Positions 24,256 to 34,438 are shown, counted from the stretch's first letter. The stretch is 64,000 nt of DNA from Nostoc desertorum CM1-VF14 (GCA_019359245.1 JAHHHR010000022.1:1-64000), one strand, 5' to 3'. Numbers and translations are program-made. Notes: generated by a model from the letters alone, not told the origin.

Positions 24256-25950
24256 TTAATTAATCCCAAACACTGACTCTACAGTTGACTTAATGGAATC
24301 CCGCGCATCTTTCAAAGTTTGGCTAATTGGATGCTTTGCCTGCAAAAATACACGCGCACAATTGCGTCCCGGCATTCCCGAAATCGAACCACCTGGATGA
24401 GTACCTGCACCAGTCAAAAACAGATTCTCAATTGGCGTTTTGTAGTTCGCTATTTCTGGCAAGGGACGGAAAAATACCATCTGATCTAAAGTCATATCAA
24501 TATGGTAATAATTCCCTTTATACGCACCTAATCTTTCTCCTAATTCTGCTGGACTTTCTACACGACGGGCGATAGTTGCTTTCTTGACATTTGGTGCATA
24601 GTCTGCTAACTTATCAACCACTTTATCTGCAACTTTGTTTTTCAATTCATCTGTCCAACCAGTACCTTTTAAACCAGTGCCTTCTGCACCAGCAATCTGA
24701 TAAGGGGCGAAATACTCAATCCATACGGTATGTTTACCTGGTGGTGCTAATGTGGGATCTAAGTAGCTAGGCATGACCACATACATTGATGGATCAGCAT
24801 CAGGAATCTCTCCCAAGGTGCATTTACTATGAGCCTGTTCTACATGAGCCACTGAATCGGCAATCAAGATCGAACCAACGAGATATTCGTCTTTGTGGGC
24901 GTGGTATGGAAAGTGCAATGGTTCGTCTAAAGCTAAGTCTATCTTGAGGATAGTTTCGTTATTGTTAACAATGCGGCGTTCTAATCTTTCCCATAAGTTA
25001 GGATCGGCTCCATCGATATCGCTTTTATCAGTCATTTGCAAAAATAACCGCTTGGCATCAATATTAGAAATTACGCCGTATTTAGCCCGATATTCGGTGT
25101 TACCAGCCACTCGTACACCAACAGCTTTTCCATCATCAATTAAAACTTTTTCAACATGCTGGTCTGTGAGAATAACACCACCTTTACTTGTGACTAAATT
25201 CACTAAAGCTTTCACAAGTGCGCCAGTTCCGCCGCGTGGTCTGGCCATTCCAGGATTGTGACGCATCGCCATCATAATTGCACCAATGGCAAGGGTTTTT
25301 TGTGATGGCGGCGCACCAAGTTCTGCTGCAAGTCTGGCTAATGGCGCTTTTAGAAATTCCTCATCAAACCACTCGTTAAGCAAATCCTCTGCGCTGGTTA
25401 ACATGGTGCGAATAAAGTCCAGCGTTTTATTCGGGGAACCAATCATCGAAAATAAATCTTTTAATTTTTTGATATCGTAATTGCCAACGATATCTATAAT
25501 TGACTTGGGCGGTGCATTAAACATAGGAACCATTGCACCGATCGCTCGTTGCCAATAGTCTACAAATTCGGCGTATTTTTTGGCATCACGTTCACTATAA
25601 CGAGCGATTTCTGCACAAGTTTTTTCCAGTGACTTATGTGCTAAGAAATACTTCCCATCAGGATGAGGACAGAAAGCAACTGGATCACACTCCAAATAAT
25701 GCAAGCCGTATTTTTCTAGTTCTAATTCTTCAACAACTGGCCCCAAGTGAATAAATTCATGGTCGATAGCACACAAGTTAAATTTAAACCCAGGAGCCTC
25801 TTGAGGTAAACATTCTTCAGTTGTTGCTGCACCACCTGGAACAGAGCGCTTTTCTAGTAACAGGACGCTATAACCAGCTTTTAGCAAATAAGCTGCACAA
25901 ACTAACCCATTGTGTCCAGCACCAATTAGCACAACATCATACTCTTGCAT
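24256..25950 (-). CDS. crtO: CrtO-type beta-carotene ketolase / phytoene-desaturase-family oxidoreductase
   Basis: 564 residues of the phytoene-desaturase superfamily. The N-terminal DVVLIGAGHNGLVCAAYLL is the FAD-binding fold, followed by LEKRSVPGGAATTEE; the C-terminus has FLTGAGTHPGGSISGMPGRN, typical of the CrtO branch. CrtO introduces keto groups into carotenoids, giving echinenone or canthaxanthin in cyanobacterial membranes. The sequence fits CrtO better than CrtP or CrtQ, but some relatives have other roles, so the product should be read as likely. It is the last gene of a minus-strand group with a DUF2993 protein and a P450 (gaps 121 and 102 bases). ATG at 25950. Confidence 0.75.
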   Translation of the reverse strand: MQEYDVVLIGAGHNGLVCAAYLLKAGYSVLLLEKRSVPGGAATTEECLPQEAPGFKFNLCAIDHEFIHLGPVVEELELEKYGLHYLECDPVAFCPHPDGKYFLAHKSLEKTCAEIARYSERDAKKYAEFVDYWQRAIGAMVPMFNAPPKSIIDIVGNYDIKKLKDLFSMIGSPNKTLDFIRTMLTSAEDLLNEWFDEEFLKAPLARLAAELGAPPSQKTLAIGAIMMAMRHNPGMARPRGGTGALVKALVNLVTSKGGVILTDQHVEKVLIDDGKAVGVRVAGNTEYRAKYGVISNIDAKRLFLQMTDKSDIDGADPNLWERLERRIVNNNETILKIDLALDEPLHFPYHAHKDEYLVGSILIADSVAHVEQAHSKCTLGEIPDADPSMYVVMPSYLDPTLAPPGKHTVWIEYFAPYQIAGAEGTGLKGTGWTDELKNKVADKVVDKLADYAPNVKKATIARRVESPAELGERLGAYKGNYYHIDMTLDQMVFFRPLPEIANYKTPIENLFLTGAGTHPGGSISGMPGRNCARVFLQAKHPISQTLKDARDSIKSTVESVFGIN

Positions 25951-26071
25951 AGTTGGAATTTAGAAATAAGTAGCTTTCTAAATAGTAGAAACATTTTACT
26001 ACATTTACATCATCCTTCAGTTACAAAAATTGTCTTTAACAAGGTAAATTTTTCTAAGGAGATGATACAGT

Positions 26072-26812
26072 TTATGATGATGGTATTTGCCTCATTTGAG
26101 TTTCTACAAGAAGCACTAAACTACCAGTTTCTACTTTTATATCTTTAATATGAAATACCATATCTTCCCATTTAAAATATGGCATATTCATCAATTCTTT
26201 GGCTTTCTGCATTAAAGCTGCAACTATTTCTATAGAAATCCCCCCTTCCTCAGTGCAGTTAAAACTCTCCAGCATTACAGGTTCTGAATGAGTGCGTAGA
26301 CGTGCGATCGCAGTGTAACCAAAAACGCGAGTATTCCCCTTTTCCTTTAACAGTACTCTTCCCTTACATTCTATTTTCCCATCACCAGGTAGAAATATTT
26401 CAATTTTTTGTGCCTCAAAACTTACAATTCTCCCATCTACATCCAAATCAAAATCTTGCATTTTGCTGCGAACAAAGTCTGATGCCAAGGTGCGGTTCAT
26501 ATCTACTTCTGTAAGTATAATATGAGCAGTGGCATTTACTGGCTCATTGAGTTCTATTTGACCAAAAAGGGCGCTTAAGGGATTAATGGTAATACTTTCT
26601 GTTTGCAGTTTTATTTCCTGTACGCGAACATCTTTTTCGATCACTAATCCTTGGCCTGCAACCGAAACTCCATCCACCTGTCCCTGAACTATTTTCAATA
26701 GATCGGTTTGTACATCTATTTCTATTTTTTCTGCTTCATCTAGCTTTTCAGATATTCTTCTTTCAGCTTCCTGGGATAAAAGTTTTTCCTCCAACCGATG
26801 CTCATCAGGCAT
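26072..26812 (-). CDS. DUF2993 (LmeA-like) protein
   Basis: 246 residues, no signal peptide. The central part matches DUF2993: IEIDVQTDLLKIVQGQVDGV, then repeated beta-strands (VRVQEIKLQTESITINPL, LNEPVNATAHIILTEVD) ending in VETGSLVLLVETQMRQ. Relatives such as mycobacterial LmeA bind phospholipid with a lipid-binding beta-barrel-like fold. In cyanobacteria these proteins are common but uncharacterised. It lies between a P450 and CrtO on the same strand, which might indicate a lipid or carotenoid context; that is inference. Confidence 0.75.
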   Translation of the reverse strand: MPDEHRLEEKLLSQEAERRISEKLDEAEKIEIDVQTDLLKIVQGQVDGVSVAGQGLVIEKDVRVQEIKLQTESITINPLSALFGQIELNEPVNATAHIILTEVDMNRTLASDFVRSKMQDFDLDVDGRIVSFEAQKIEIFLPGDGKIECKGRVLLKEKGNTRVFGYTAIARLRTHSEPVMLESFNCTEEGGISIEIVAALMQKAKELMNMPYFKWEDMVFHIKDIKVETGSLVLLVETQMRQIPSS

Positions 26813-26914
26813 GAATTAGTAATCTCCTAAATGTCCTCTTACTATTTACTGTAAAGGCTAGATGCTAACGAGCGGATCTACATTTCGGTATATGCAAGTC
26901 GGAGGATTGAGTAA

Positions 26915-28291
26915 TCAACTAGAAAGTATTGTTTGTCTTTTAAGTTTTGCTTTTTTGGTAACAACCATTTTTACACCGCCGCTAGGGACAATTGTAATAC
27001 CACGACGGACTGGATGCACTGGACGTTTATCAGTAAGGCCTAGTTCAAAATGGGATAAGATTATCGCTGTTACTAATTTTAGTTCGTACATGGAAAAGGC
27101 TGCACCAATGCAACCGCGATAACCTCCACCGAAGGGTAAATATTCGTAAGGTGAAAATTTGTGGTTGAGAAATCTTTCTGGACGAAACTGTTCTGGTTCT
27201 GGATAAGTTTCTCCTCGCCGATGTGCTAAATGAATACAGGGAACTAAAACTGTTTCTGATGTAAATTCATGCCCCATAATTTCCACTCTATCTTTTACCA
27301 TTCGCGGTGTACAAATTAGAGCAATAGGATGAATTCGCAGTGTTTCTTGACAGACGGCGGTGAGATAAGGTAGTTGTGTAATTGCTTCAGGATTTGTAAT
27401 ATCATCCAAAGTGTTTATTTCTTGCATCAACCGATGTTTCACATCTGGGTGAGAGTGAATCAAATAAAATATCCAGGCTAATACGCCAGATGTAGTTTCA
27501 TAACCCAACAACAATAATGAAACTAGTTGATCACGTAATTCCTCATCTGTCATCTTTTGTCCATTTACGTCATGCGCTGACATCAGCATACTAAGAATGT
27601 CTGTACGCGCAGCATCATTTTGCGAACGTCTTTCAGAAATTTCTGCATAAATAAGTTTGTCAATTTGCTCTCGTCTTTTTAAGAACATTCCCCAAGGACT
27701 CCATGCACCTAAATCTTGTTGCAGTAAAGGAAAGAAAAACAAGCTAGAATACCAAGGCTTAGTTACGTCTTCTAACAAAGAACTCAATTTTTCTTTTAAT
27801 TCTTGGTAACGCGCACCATGAGTAATACCAAATACTACCTGTAAAATAATTTCTAAAGTGATATTTGACATTAAGTGATGTATACAAATATTTTTACCTA
27901 ATGTCCAATCTTGTATTAGTTTCTCAGTTATTTGACAAATTACTTGTCCATAAGACTTTAAATTGTCGCCATGAAAAGCTGGTAGTAATAATTGCCTCTG
28001 TTGTTGGTGCGATCGCGCCTCTTGAAATACAATAGAAGTCTCTCCAAACAAAGGTTTAAATACATGAGTTGCTTTCTTAAAATCTAACTGTTGTGCAGGT
28101 ATAGCAAAACAATCACTAATTGCTTGGGGATGACTAAAAAATACTATCGGTGGCGATTTTAAACCCATTACCTGTACTGTGAAAATATCATCATACTTAG
28201 CAGCATTGGTTTCTAAAAATTTTGTAGGTTGAGCAATTAATTGCAGAGTTTGTAGCAATGCTGGCGTGCGTAGCTTATCAAGTACTTTCAT
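26915..28291 (-). CDS. Cytochrome P450, CYP110-like
   Basis: 458-residue haem monooxygenase. Haem-thiolate motif FGGGYRGCIG with Cys394; ExxR in QETLRIHP; I-helix oxygen-activation region LLGYETTSG, in which the usual small residue before Gly is Leu. The KFSPYEYLPFGGG context and overall length resemble the CYP110 family of filamentous cyanobacteria, whose members oxidise fatty acids, alkanes or terpenes. It lacks a membrane anchor. Same strand as DUF2993 and crtO, 102 bases upstream of the former. A paralogue lies 446 bases upstream. Substrate unknown. Confidence 0.88.
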   Translation of the reverse strand: MKVLDKLRTPALLQTLQLIAQPTKFLETNAAKYDDIFTVQVMGLKSPPIVFFSHPQAISDCFAIPAQQLDFKKATHVFKPLFGETSIVFQEARSHQQQRQLLLPAFHGDNLKSYGQVICQITEKLIQDWTLGKNICIHHLMSNITLEIILQVVFGITHGARYQELKEKLSSLLEDVTKPWYSSLFFFPLLQQDLGAWSPWGMFLKRREQIDKLIYAEISERRSQNDAARTDILSMLMSAHDVNGQKMTDEELRDQLVSLLLLGYETTSGVLAWIFYLIHSHPDVKHRLMQEINTLDDITNPEAITQLPYLTAVCQETLRIHPIALICTPRMVKDRVEIMGHEFTSETVLVPCIHLAHRRGETYPEPEQFRPERFLNHKFSPYEYLPFGGGYRGCIGAAFSMYELKLVTAIILSHFELGLTDKRPVHPVRRGITIVPSGGVKMVVTKKAKLKRQTILSS

Positions 28292-28737
28292 TATTGATTC
28301 GAGATTTTTAGAACTTAGTAAACTGTAAATAAGCCAATAAGCTTAAGGTAAGGCTTTATCCACTAACTTTCATTTTGAAAGAAAGAATTAGAGCAAGCTT
28401 GACAAAACTTTTAAGAGGGTTTTAGCGAATTATTTATTACAAGGACAATAATAATATTTTTTCTGAATCTTTAGAAGCATTTACGGAAAAAACTTACTAA
28501 ATATATTTTGGGTGGATGCCCAGTTGATTAAGTATTTTGGTTATATTCAAATGTCTTGTGTTGGTGTATAATACCAATTTTAAAATCCATTCTTTCTATA
28601 GTTGTTATATATTCAAATCCCCCATAGTCATCATTAAAAAAGGACTATGGAGGATTATATAGAAACTTTGAAAATCTATCTAAATGTATAGACGAAAGTT
28701 GAACATTTGCTGAACGCAACCATCAAACCCCTCAGTA
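28292..28737. other. Intergenic region between the P450 genes
   Basis: 446 bases, AT-rich, no gene. An imperfect hairpin (CCATAGTC / GACTATGG, 8-bp core) at about 28623-28651 lies past the upstream P450 stop and may terminate it. The rest presumably contains the promoter of the second P450. Confidence 0.45.
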
Positions 28738-30120
28738 TCAAACAGTGCTTGTCTGTAGAATAGGAGACTTCACCCGACGTTGACTTGTGACAACCATCTC
28801 AATGGGACGATCTGGGCCTGTTACCAAACCACGGCGTTTAGGTTGTATTTCACCGTTGTCAACTAGTTCTAATTCCAGGCTGGAAAGGATTTTGGCGAGT
28901 GCTAGCTTCATTTCCAACTGGGCAAATGCTAGACCAATACAACGCCTTGCACCACCGCCAAAAGGCAAATATTCATAGGGAGAAAATTGCCGTTCTAAAA
29001 AGCGTTCTGGCTTAAACTGCTTGGGTTCTGGGTAAATATCTTCCCTCTGGTGGGTTAAATAAATAGAACCAAGTATGGATGTACCCGGTTCTAGTTCGTA
29101 ACCACCTAGCAATATCGGTGTTCTTACTATCCTTGGAAAAGTTAGTATAGCTACTGGGTAAATCCGCAATGTCTCGGAGCAAACAGCGTTGAGATAAGGT
29201 AATTTGAAAACGGTGCTGGGGTCTGGGTTATCGCCCAAGCTATCTAATTCTTGCAGTAGCTTTTGGTGCACTGATGGTACTTTGTGAATCCAGTATAATG
29301 CCCATGCTAAAGCTGTCGCAGTGGTTTCGTGGCCAGCTACTAACAGAGTCATCAATTCATCGCGCAACTCTTCATCAGTCATGGGTTGACCTGCTTCATC
29401 CCTAGCAGCCATGAGTAAGCTAAGAATATCTGTGCGTGATGAATCTAGCTGTTGTCGACGTTCCCGAATTTCTTCGTAGATAAGTTCGTCAACTTTTTGC
29501 TGACGGCGCATCTGCTTTCCCCAGAAGTTAATCGGGCCAAAATCCCTTTGCAAAGCAGGAAAATAAAGTAAAGCCACAATTAGGCGAGAACTAGCCTTTT
29601 CTAAAATCTCACTTAAAAATCGCTGTAGTTTTTCGGCGCGAGTCCCTTCATGTAGCCCAAATACAGCTTGCATAATCACCTGCATGGTAATAGCTTGGGT
29701 AGCAGACCGAATATTAAAGGGTTTGCCTATTTGGTATTGACTAATAACTTTTTGGGTAACATCGGTAATCACCTGGCTATAGTTTCGCATTCTTTCGCCG
29801 TGAAAAGGAGGCATTAACAACTGCCGTTGGCGCTGATGTTCAGCTCCGCTAATGGTAATCACAGAATGCTTACCTAACAAAAACTCAAACACATCATTGA
29901 GATCACCTGGCGCTTCTAGTTCCTTGGTATCATTTGTTAAAATCTGCTGTTGCGCTTGGGGGTTGCTGACAATCACCAAAGGAGGAGAATTTCTTTCTAA
30001 CTTGATAGTAAAAGTTTCCCCATACCTTTTGGCACAAGCTTCCATAAATGACATGGGATTAATAATCCAGCGCAGCATCTGTAAAAATGCTGGCATTTGC
30101 GGGCCATTGGGTAATTTCAT
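28738..30120 (-). CDS. Cytochrome P450, CYP110-like
   Basis: 460 residues from MKLPNGPQMPAFLQMLRWII. This ATG (30120) was chosen because the proline-rich start is where the fold begins; the frame continues 49 codons upstream to 30267 without family similarity. Haem motif FGGGARRCIG with Cys394 (same position as its paralogue), I-helix VAGHETTAT in canonical form, ExxR in SETLRIYP. Resembles CYP110 fatty-acid or terpenoid hydroxylases. Divergent from the phosphoketolase-like gene with about 186 bases between the chosen starts. Tandem P450 paralogues suggest duplication followed by divergence. Confidence 0.88.
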   Translation of the reverse strand: MKLPNGPQMPAFLQMLRWIINPMSFMEACAKRYGETFTIKLERNSPPLVIVSNPQAQQQILTNDTKELEAPGDLNDVFEFLLGKHSVITISGAEHQRQRQLLMPPFHGERMRNYSQVITDVTQKVISQYQIGKPFNIRSATQAITMQVIMQAVFGLHEGTRAEKLQRFLSEILEKASSRLIVALLYFPALQRDFGPINFWGKQMRRQQKVDELIYEEIRERRQQLDSSRTDILSLLMAARDEAGQPMTDEELRDELMTLLVAGHETTATALAWALYWIHKVPSVHQKLLQELDSLGDNPDPSTVFKLPYLNAVCSETLRIYPVAILTFPRIVRTPILLGGYELEPGTSILGSIYLTHQREDIYPEPKQFKPERFLERQFSPYEYLPFGGGARRCIGLAFAQLEMKLALAKILSSLELELVDNGEIQPKRRGLVTGPDRPIEMVVTSQRRVKSPILQTSTV

Positions 30121-30306
30121 AATTTTTTTTGCTACTTGATATTTTTTGCTACTTAAACTAACTGAAATTTTGGTTGTGTAATCATTTAAAGTACTTATTC
30201 TAACGTTGCAAAAAAGCAATAAACTGTTACAACCTCGAAGATGTAAAATTTTTGTTAAATTCAACAAGCATCTACAGTTTCACCTAATCGTCAAAAGGTA
30301 CTCAGC

Positions 30307-32520
30307 ATGACTGCAATCTCCCCAAAGGCATCTTCAACGCTTCCCAATTTTTCTGAAGGGATTCAATATTTTGGTGAAGCGTTACCAGATTTTGAAACTT
30401 ATGGTGCAACACCTGCTATAGAGTCAGGCAAAATAGCGATCGCAGATCCCACAGACAAAGCAGCTGTATATCAAACTTTACTCGCTGCCGATGCCCTCCG
30501 TTACCTGACTTTGCAAGTTACTGCTAGTAAAGCTTCTGGGCATCCCGGCGGATTCGCCAGCCAAGCAGAAGCTTACGCATCTCTTGTCATGCTGGGATAC
30601 AAGAACATTATTACCGAAGTCGGACACCACGCCCCCGGATTTTATAGTGCCATGTTCTTAGATCGTTCGCTAGAGGACATGGGAATTTTTACAGTCCAAC
30701 AATTGCGCGATCGCTTCCGAGAAAAGCACGGATTATTAGGACACCTTTCTGGTTTCATTCCCGGTATTCTCGCACCTGCGGGGCCTTTGGGACAAGGGCA
30801 ACATTTTGCAATGGCGGCTGCACTGTTACACAAAGATAAGTTGTTCCCCTTCACAGTTGGTGATGGTGGATTGGGTGAGCCTTATATTGTAAGTGCGATC
30901 GCTCACTTCCATACAGCTTATCCTGCTGTCACCAATTTCTTGCCGATATTAGTGTGGAACGGTTACAGCCAAGAACATCACAGCATGGTTTCTCTAAAAA
31001 CCAACGAACAGATGCAAGCATATTGGCAAGGTAACGGTTTTGATGAAGTGGTGTTAGTGGATGCCAAGGATTTCGACGATCAGAATCAACCAGGGGATTA
31101 CGTTGATAGTACCGCCTTTTCTTTTGAGAAACGCCTAGCATTCACTCAAGCAGTACTTTCGGGTGTAGATAAAGCAGCGCGTTTTGCATTGGGTGGTAAG
31201 CTTACCGTCTTCATTATTAAACAACTCAAAGGTGCAGGAGTCCACGCGCTGGGTTCAAAATCTCACAACTTGTATCCCAAAGATACGCTAGATGCGCCGC
31301 ATATTGTGAGTGCATTGCAAACCCGTGCTTTGTCTGCGGAAGCTTGGCAAATAGTCAGAACAAATGCCGAACGCGCAGGCGGTGGCCCAGCAGCGAAAAC
31401 TGTGGTGACAGAATTTGAATTACCATTGCCAGATTTAGGCGAATTACCTTTAGAAGAATATGCAGTTGGTGGTGAAGCAAAAGTTTCCACAACCGCAATG
31501 GGACGATTAGTAGGAATAGTTGGAAAGAAAGATCAAAATTTCCTCGTCACCAACGCCGATGGTAACGAAGCATCAGGAATTGCCAACATCAACCAAGCAT
31601 TAAAGATTATCCACCCCACAACTGATGACTTATATAATCAAGCACCAAACGGACAAGTTTATGAACCATTGAGTGAAGATGCTTGTGCCGGTTTAGCTGC
31701 GGGTTTAGCGTTAATGGGTGCGAGAACTTTGTGGTGTTCTTACGAATCTTTTGCCATCAACGGATTACCAATCTGGCAAACTGTAACCCAGTCAATGGCA
31801 GAATTACGCCGTCAAACTCCCTCAACTATTACTTTATTCACAGCAGGCGCATTAGAACAAGGGCGCAACGGTTGGACTCACCAACGTCCAGAAATTGAAG
31901 CTTACTTTGCTTCCTTGATGCGAAATGGAAATGTTTTCCCATTATTTCCGCCTGATGCTAATAGTATTCAAGCCTGTTATGACTGGGCGTTGAAAACTAA
32001 GAATAAGGGAATTGTGATTACAGCAAGTAAATCGCCGTTGCCAATTCGCACAACTTTAGAACAAACTCGTCAAGGGTTGCGCGATGGTGCAGTGTTATTA
32101 CATGAAATCGCTGGTGATAGGCAAGTTGTATTTGCTGTAATTGGCGATTTAACATTAATGCCAGTATTTGAAGCTGCTGCTTTCTTAGAAACTGAAGGTA
32201 TTGGTGTCAAGATAGTTTCTATCATCAATCCTCGGCAATTGTACCGTAGCCATGATACCGCATGGGATACCTGTTCTGAACCCGAAGGCGGTTTCTTAGA
32301 TGATGCGAAATTTGCCGAATTATTTGATGGCGATGCGCTAATTGCAGTGACTGGTGGTGCTGCGGGGATGCTAGAACCGATTCTGTTACGGAGTACAGCC
32401 AAGCGCGACACCTTTGCATGGAAACGTGGGGAGACTACAGCCAGTGCTGGAGAGTTGATGGCGTTTAATGGATTGACTGCTGAAGCGTTGACGAAACGTG
32501 CGATCGCGTTAGTGCATTAA
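30307..32520 (+). CDS. Phosphoketolase/transketolase-like ThDP enzyme
   Basis: 737 residues. Phosphoketolase-like features: LLGHLSGFIPGI, a thiamine-diphosphate motif VGDGGLGEP ending in LVWNGY, and a later GWTHQRPEIEAYF...LFPPDANS stretch matching the GxxHQxP and PPDAN elements of phosphoketolase. It departs from true phosphoketolase in the first signature (PLGQGQHFAM in place of the SIHEGGELG-like segment) and is shorter than the usual 790-800 residues. It may be a phosphoketolase-superfamily paralogue with altered substrate, or a transketolase relative. Cytosolic; carbon metabolism of sugar phosphates is likely. ATG at 30307. No operon partner. Confidence 0.72.
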   Translation: MTAISPKASSTLPNFSEGIQYFGEALPDFETYGATPAIESGKIAIADPTDKAAVYQTLLAADALRYLTLQVTASKASGHPGGFASQAEAYASLVMLGYKNIITEVGHHAPGFYSAMFLDRSLEDMGIFTVQQLRDRFREKHGLLGHLSGFIPGILAPAGPLGQGQHFAMAAALLHKDKLFPFTVGDGGLGEPYIVSAIAHFHTAYPAVTNFLPILVWNGYSQEHHSMVSLKTNEQMQAYWQGNGFDEVVLVDAKDFDDQNQPGDYVDSTAFSFEKRLAFTQAVLSGVDKAARFALGGKLTVFIIKQLKGAGVHALGSKSHNLYPKDTLDAPHIVSALQTRALSAEAWQIVRTNAERAGGGPAAKTVVTEFELPLPDLGELPLEEYAVGGEAKVSTTAMGRLVGIVGKKDQNFLVTNADGNEASGIANINQALKIIHPTTDDLYNQAPNGQVYEPLSEDACAGLAAGLALMGARTLWCSYESFAINGLPIWQTVTQSMAELRRQTPSTITLFTAGALEQGRNGWTHQRPEIEAYFASLMRNGNVFPLFPPDANSIQACYDWALKTKNKGIVITASKSPLPIRTTLEQTRQGLRDGAVLLHEIAGDRQVVFAVIGDLTLMPVFEAAAFLETEGIGVKIVSIINPRQLYRSHDTAWDTCSEPEGGFLDDAKFAELFDGDALIAVTGGAAGMLEPILLRSTAKRDTFAWKRGETTASAGELMAFNGLTAEALTKRAIALVH

Positions 32521-32989
32521 AGGATGTTATATAAATGCGGGATGATTTTATTGAATTTTCTTTTGCGTGAGATATTCATCCCTAGATTCAGCAACGCCCA
32601 TTAAATAAAGCTGGAATTGTTTCTACTTTTATCGCATTTATACGTATAGAGACGCTGAAATTGCGTCGGAATGCGTATATTTGCGTTTTTTTATTGAAGA
32701 GAAGTTAGCAGACAGGAAAAATGGGAGTAGATTTGCTGAAATTTTTTGACAAAAGCTGGTTTTGGAGTCACAAAAGCTAGTTTTGAAGTCAGAAACTTAG
32801 TTTACAAGTTGCAAAACTTGACTTTTGTAGCTAGGACGAAGGGTGATATTTTTATCTAGAAGCGTGGGGAATGTGGAGACTTGAGGAAAAGTGCGATCGG
32901 GTTAGTTCATTAAATTTAGTATAGATATAATGTAGTGTGATACCCCCATCTAAGTGTTTTCCCGGTTGGGGATTAATACACACTAAATT
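32521..32989. other. Intergenic region with a 21-bp tandem repeat
   Basis: 469 bases without a gene. At 32749-32790 two 21-base units beginning ACAAAAGCTGG and ACAAAAGCTAG lie in tandem with a third degenerate unit after them. The 3' end carries the leader of the TIR-like gene. Confidence 0.5.
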
Positions 32990-34438
32990 ATGCACTGCAA
33001 AATATTCTATTCTTGGCAGTCAGACTTGCCGAACGCTACGAATCGTGGATTTATTGAAAAAGCTCTTGAGGATGCTGCCAAATCTATCCGCAATGATGAT
33101 TCTATAGAAGTAGAGCCAGTTATAGACCGTGACACAATTGGTGTACCTGGCTCCCCTGATATTGCTCATACAATCTTTGGCAAAATTGAACAAGCTCAGG
33201 TTTTTGTGTGTGATATATCGATTATTAACCAAAATACTTCGCCTCGTACCACTCCAAACCCTAACGTCTTGATTGAACTTGGATATGCAATCAAGGCTCT
33301 TGGATGGGACAACATTATCATGGTGATGAATTCAGCTTTTGGTAAGCCAGAAGAACTGCCATTTGATCTACGGATGAGACGAGTTGTCACCTACCGTATG
33401 CCTCAAGAGAGTGAGGATCGTGCTACAGAGCGAAAGAAGCTCGAAGGAACATTAACAGCAGCACTTCGGAGTATTTTAGAAGGACTTAATGTACAAACTC
33501 CTGGGGAAGTTATTCAACCGCTAGCCATAGGCGAACAGGCGAGAATTGCAGTTGAAAATTCTCAGCCAAATCAAGTACCTCTAGTTCGTCGGTTCATGAC
33601 ATGGTTAAGGGATGAACTTGATGCACTCAAGCCAGATTTTACAGGAGGAGGTATCGCTGATGAGTTGTTAGTACAGTCAATTGAGCAAACAACAGACCTA
33701 GTTATACAGTTTGCTCAGATTGCAGAAGTAATAGCAACTATGAATAATTCTGATGCTGCTAGTGAAATATACAAACAGTTTGAACTTATTCTAGAACGTT
33801 ACAATGTGCCGCGTACTTTCTTCGGTAGCTATAAAGATATTGATTTTGATTTTTATAAATTTATAGGTCATGAACTTTTTGTAACTTTTTTCTCGTTTCT
33901 CATTAGAGAAAACCGTTGGCAACTAATTGCAAATTTATTAGAAGAAGGAATTTATGTTGAAAACAATGAAATATATAGAGAACAAGGCTTAGTATCATTC
34001 AGCTATGTTTCTAAGTATATTGAGTTGTTAGGGTATCGTAATACACGACTACGGCTTAATAAAATCTCGGTTCATGCAGATATTTTAAATGAACGCCATA
34101 CGGGTGGGGAGCTTACAAAAATTATTCCCATGCAGCAATTTATGGATGCTGATTGCTTTTTATTTTTAAGATCGGAATTTATAGCTTCAGAAACTAGCAA
34201 GTGGGATAAGTGGATACCCTGGAGCAAGGTATATATGAAGAAAACACCAAGATATTTGTTAGAAGCATCTCGCGCTAAATATGCTGAAAAATTATTATAT
34301 CCTCTTGGAGTAAAAGATATTGATACTTTTAGATTACGCTTACCTTCTGCGTCAAATAACTTTGAAAAGATGTTTTCTAATGGATTTCCATATTCTTCTG
34401 TGTTGAGAATTGACCCCTTTACTATTGGAAGTAAATAA
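32990..34438 (+). CDS. TIR-like N-terminal domain protein
   Basis: 482 residues. Residues 1-180 look like a TIR/SEFIR-type nucleotide-binding domain: KIFYSWQSDLP at the start, a middle strand VFVCDIS, and PNPNVLIELGYA containing Glu97 in the place of the catalytic glutamate of NAD-cleaving TIR-like folds, then ELPFDLRMRRVVTY. Residues 200-482 are of unknown fold, mostly helical. Such proteins are common near defence genes, where they deplete NAD or make signal molecules on infection. There is no adjacent sensor partner, so the C-terminal part may be the sensor. The motif block is shared with the protein at 43.8 kb. Function is inferred. Confidence 0.65.
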   Translation: MHCKIFYSWQSDLPNATNRGFIEKALEDAAKSIRNDDSIEVEPVIDRDTIGVPGSPDIAHTIFGKIEQAQVFVCDISIINQNTSPRTTPNPNVLIELGYAIKALGWDNIIMVMNSAFGKPEELPFDLRMRRVVTYRMPQESEDRATERKKLEGTLTAALRSILEGLNVQTPGEVIQPLAIGEQARIAVENSQPNQVPLVRRFMTWLRDELDALKPDFTGGGIADELLVQSIEQTTDLVIQFAQIAEVIATMNNSDAASEIYKQFELILERYNVPRTFFGSYKDIDFDFYKFIGHELFVTFFSFLIRENRWQLIANLLEEGIYVENNEIYREQGLVSFSYVSKYIELLGYRNTRLRLNKISVHADILNERHTGGELTKIIPMQQFMDADCFLFLRSEFIASETSKWDKWIPWSKVYMKKTPRYLLEASRAKYAEKLLYPLGVKDIDTFRLRLPSASNNFEKMFSNGFPYSSVLRIDPFTIGSK

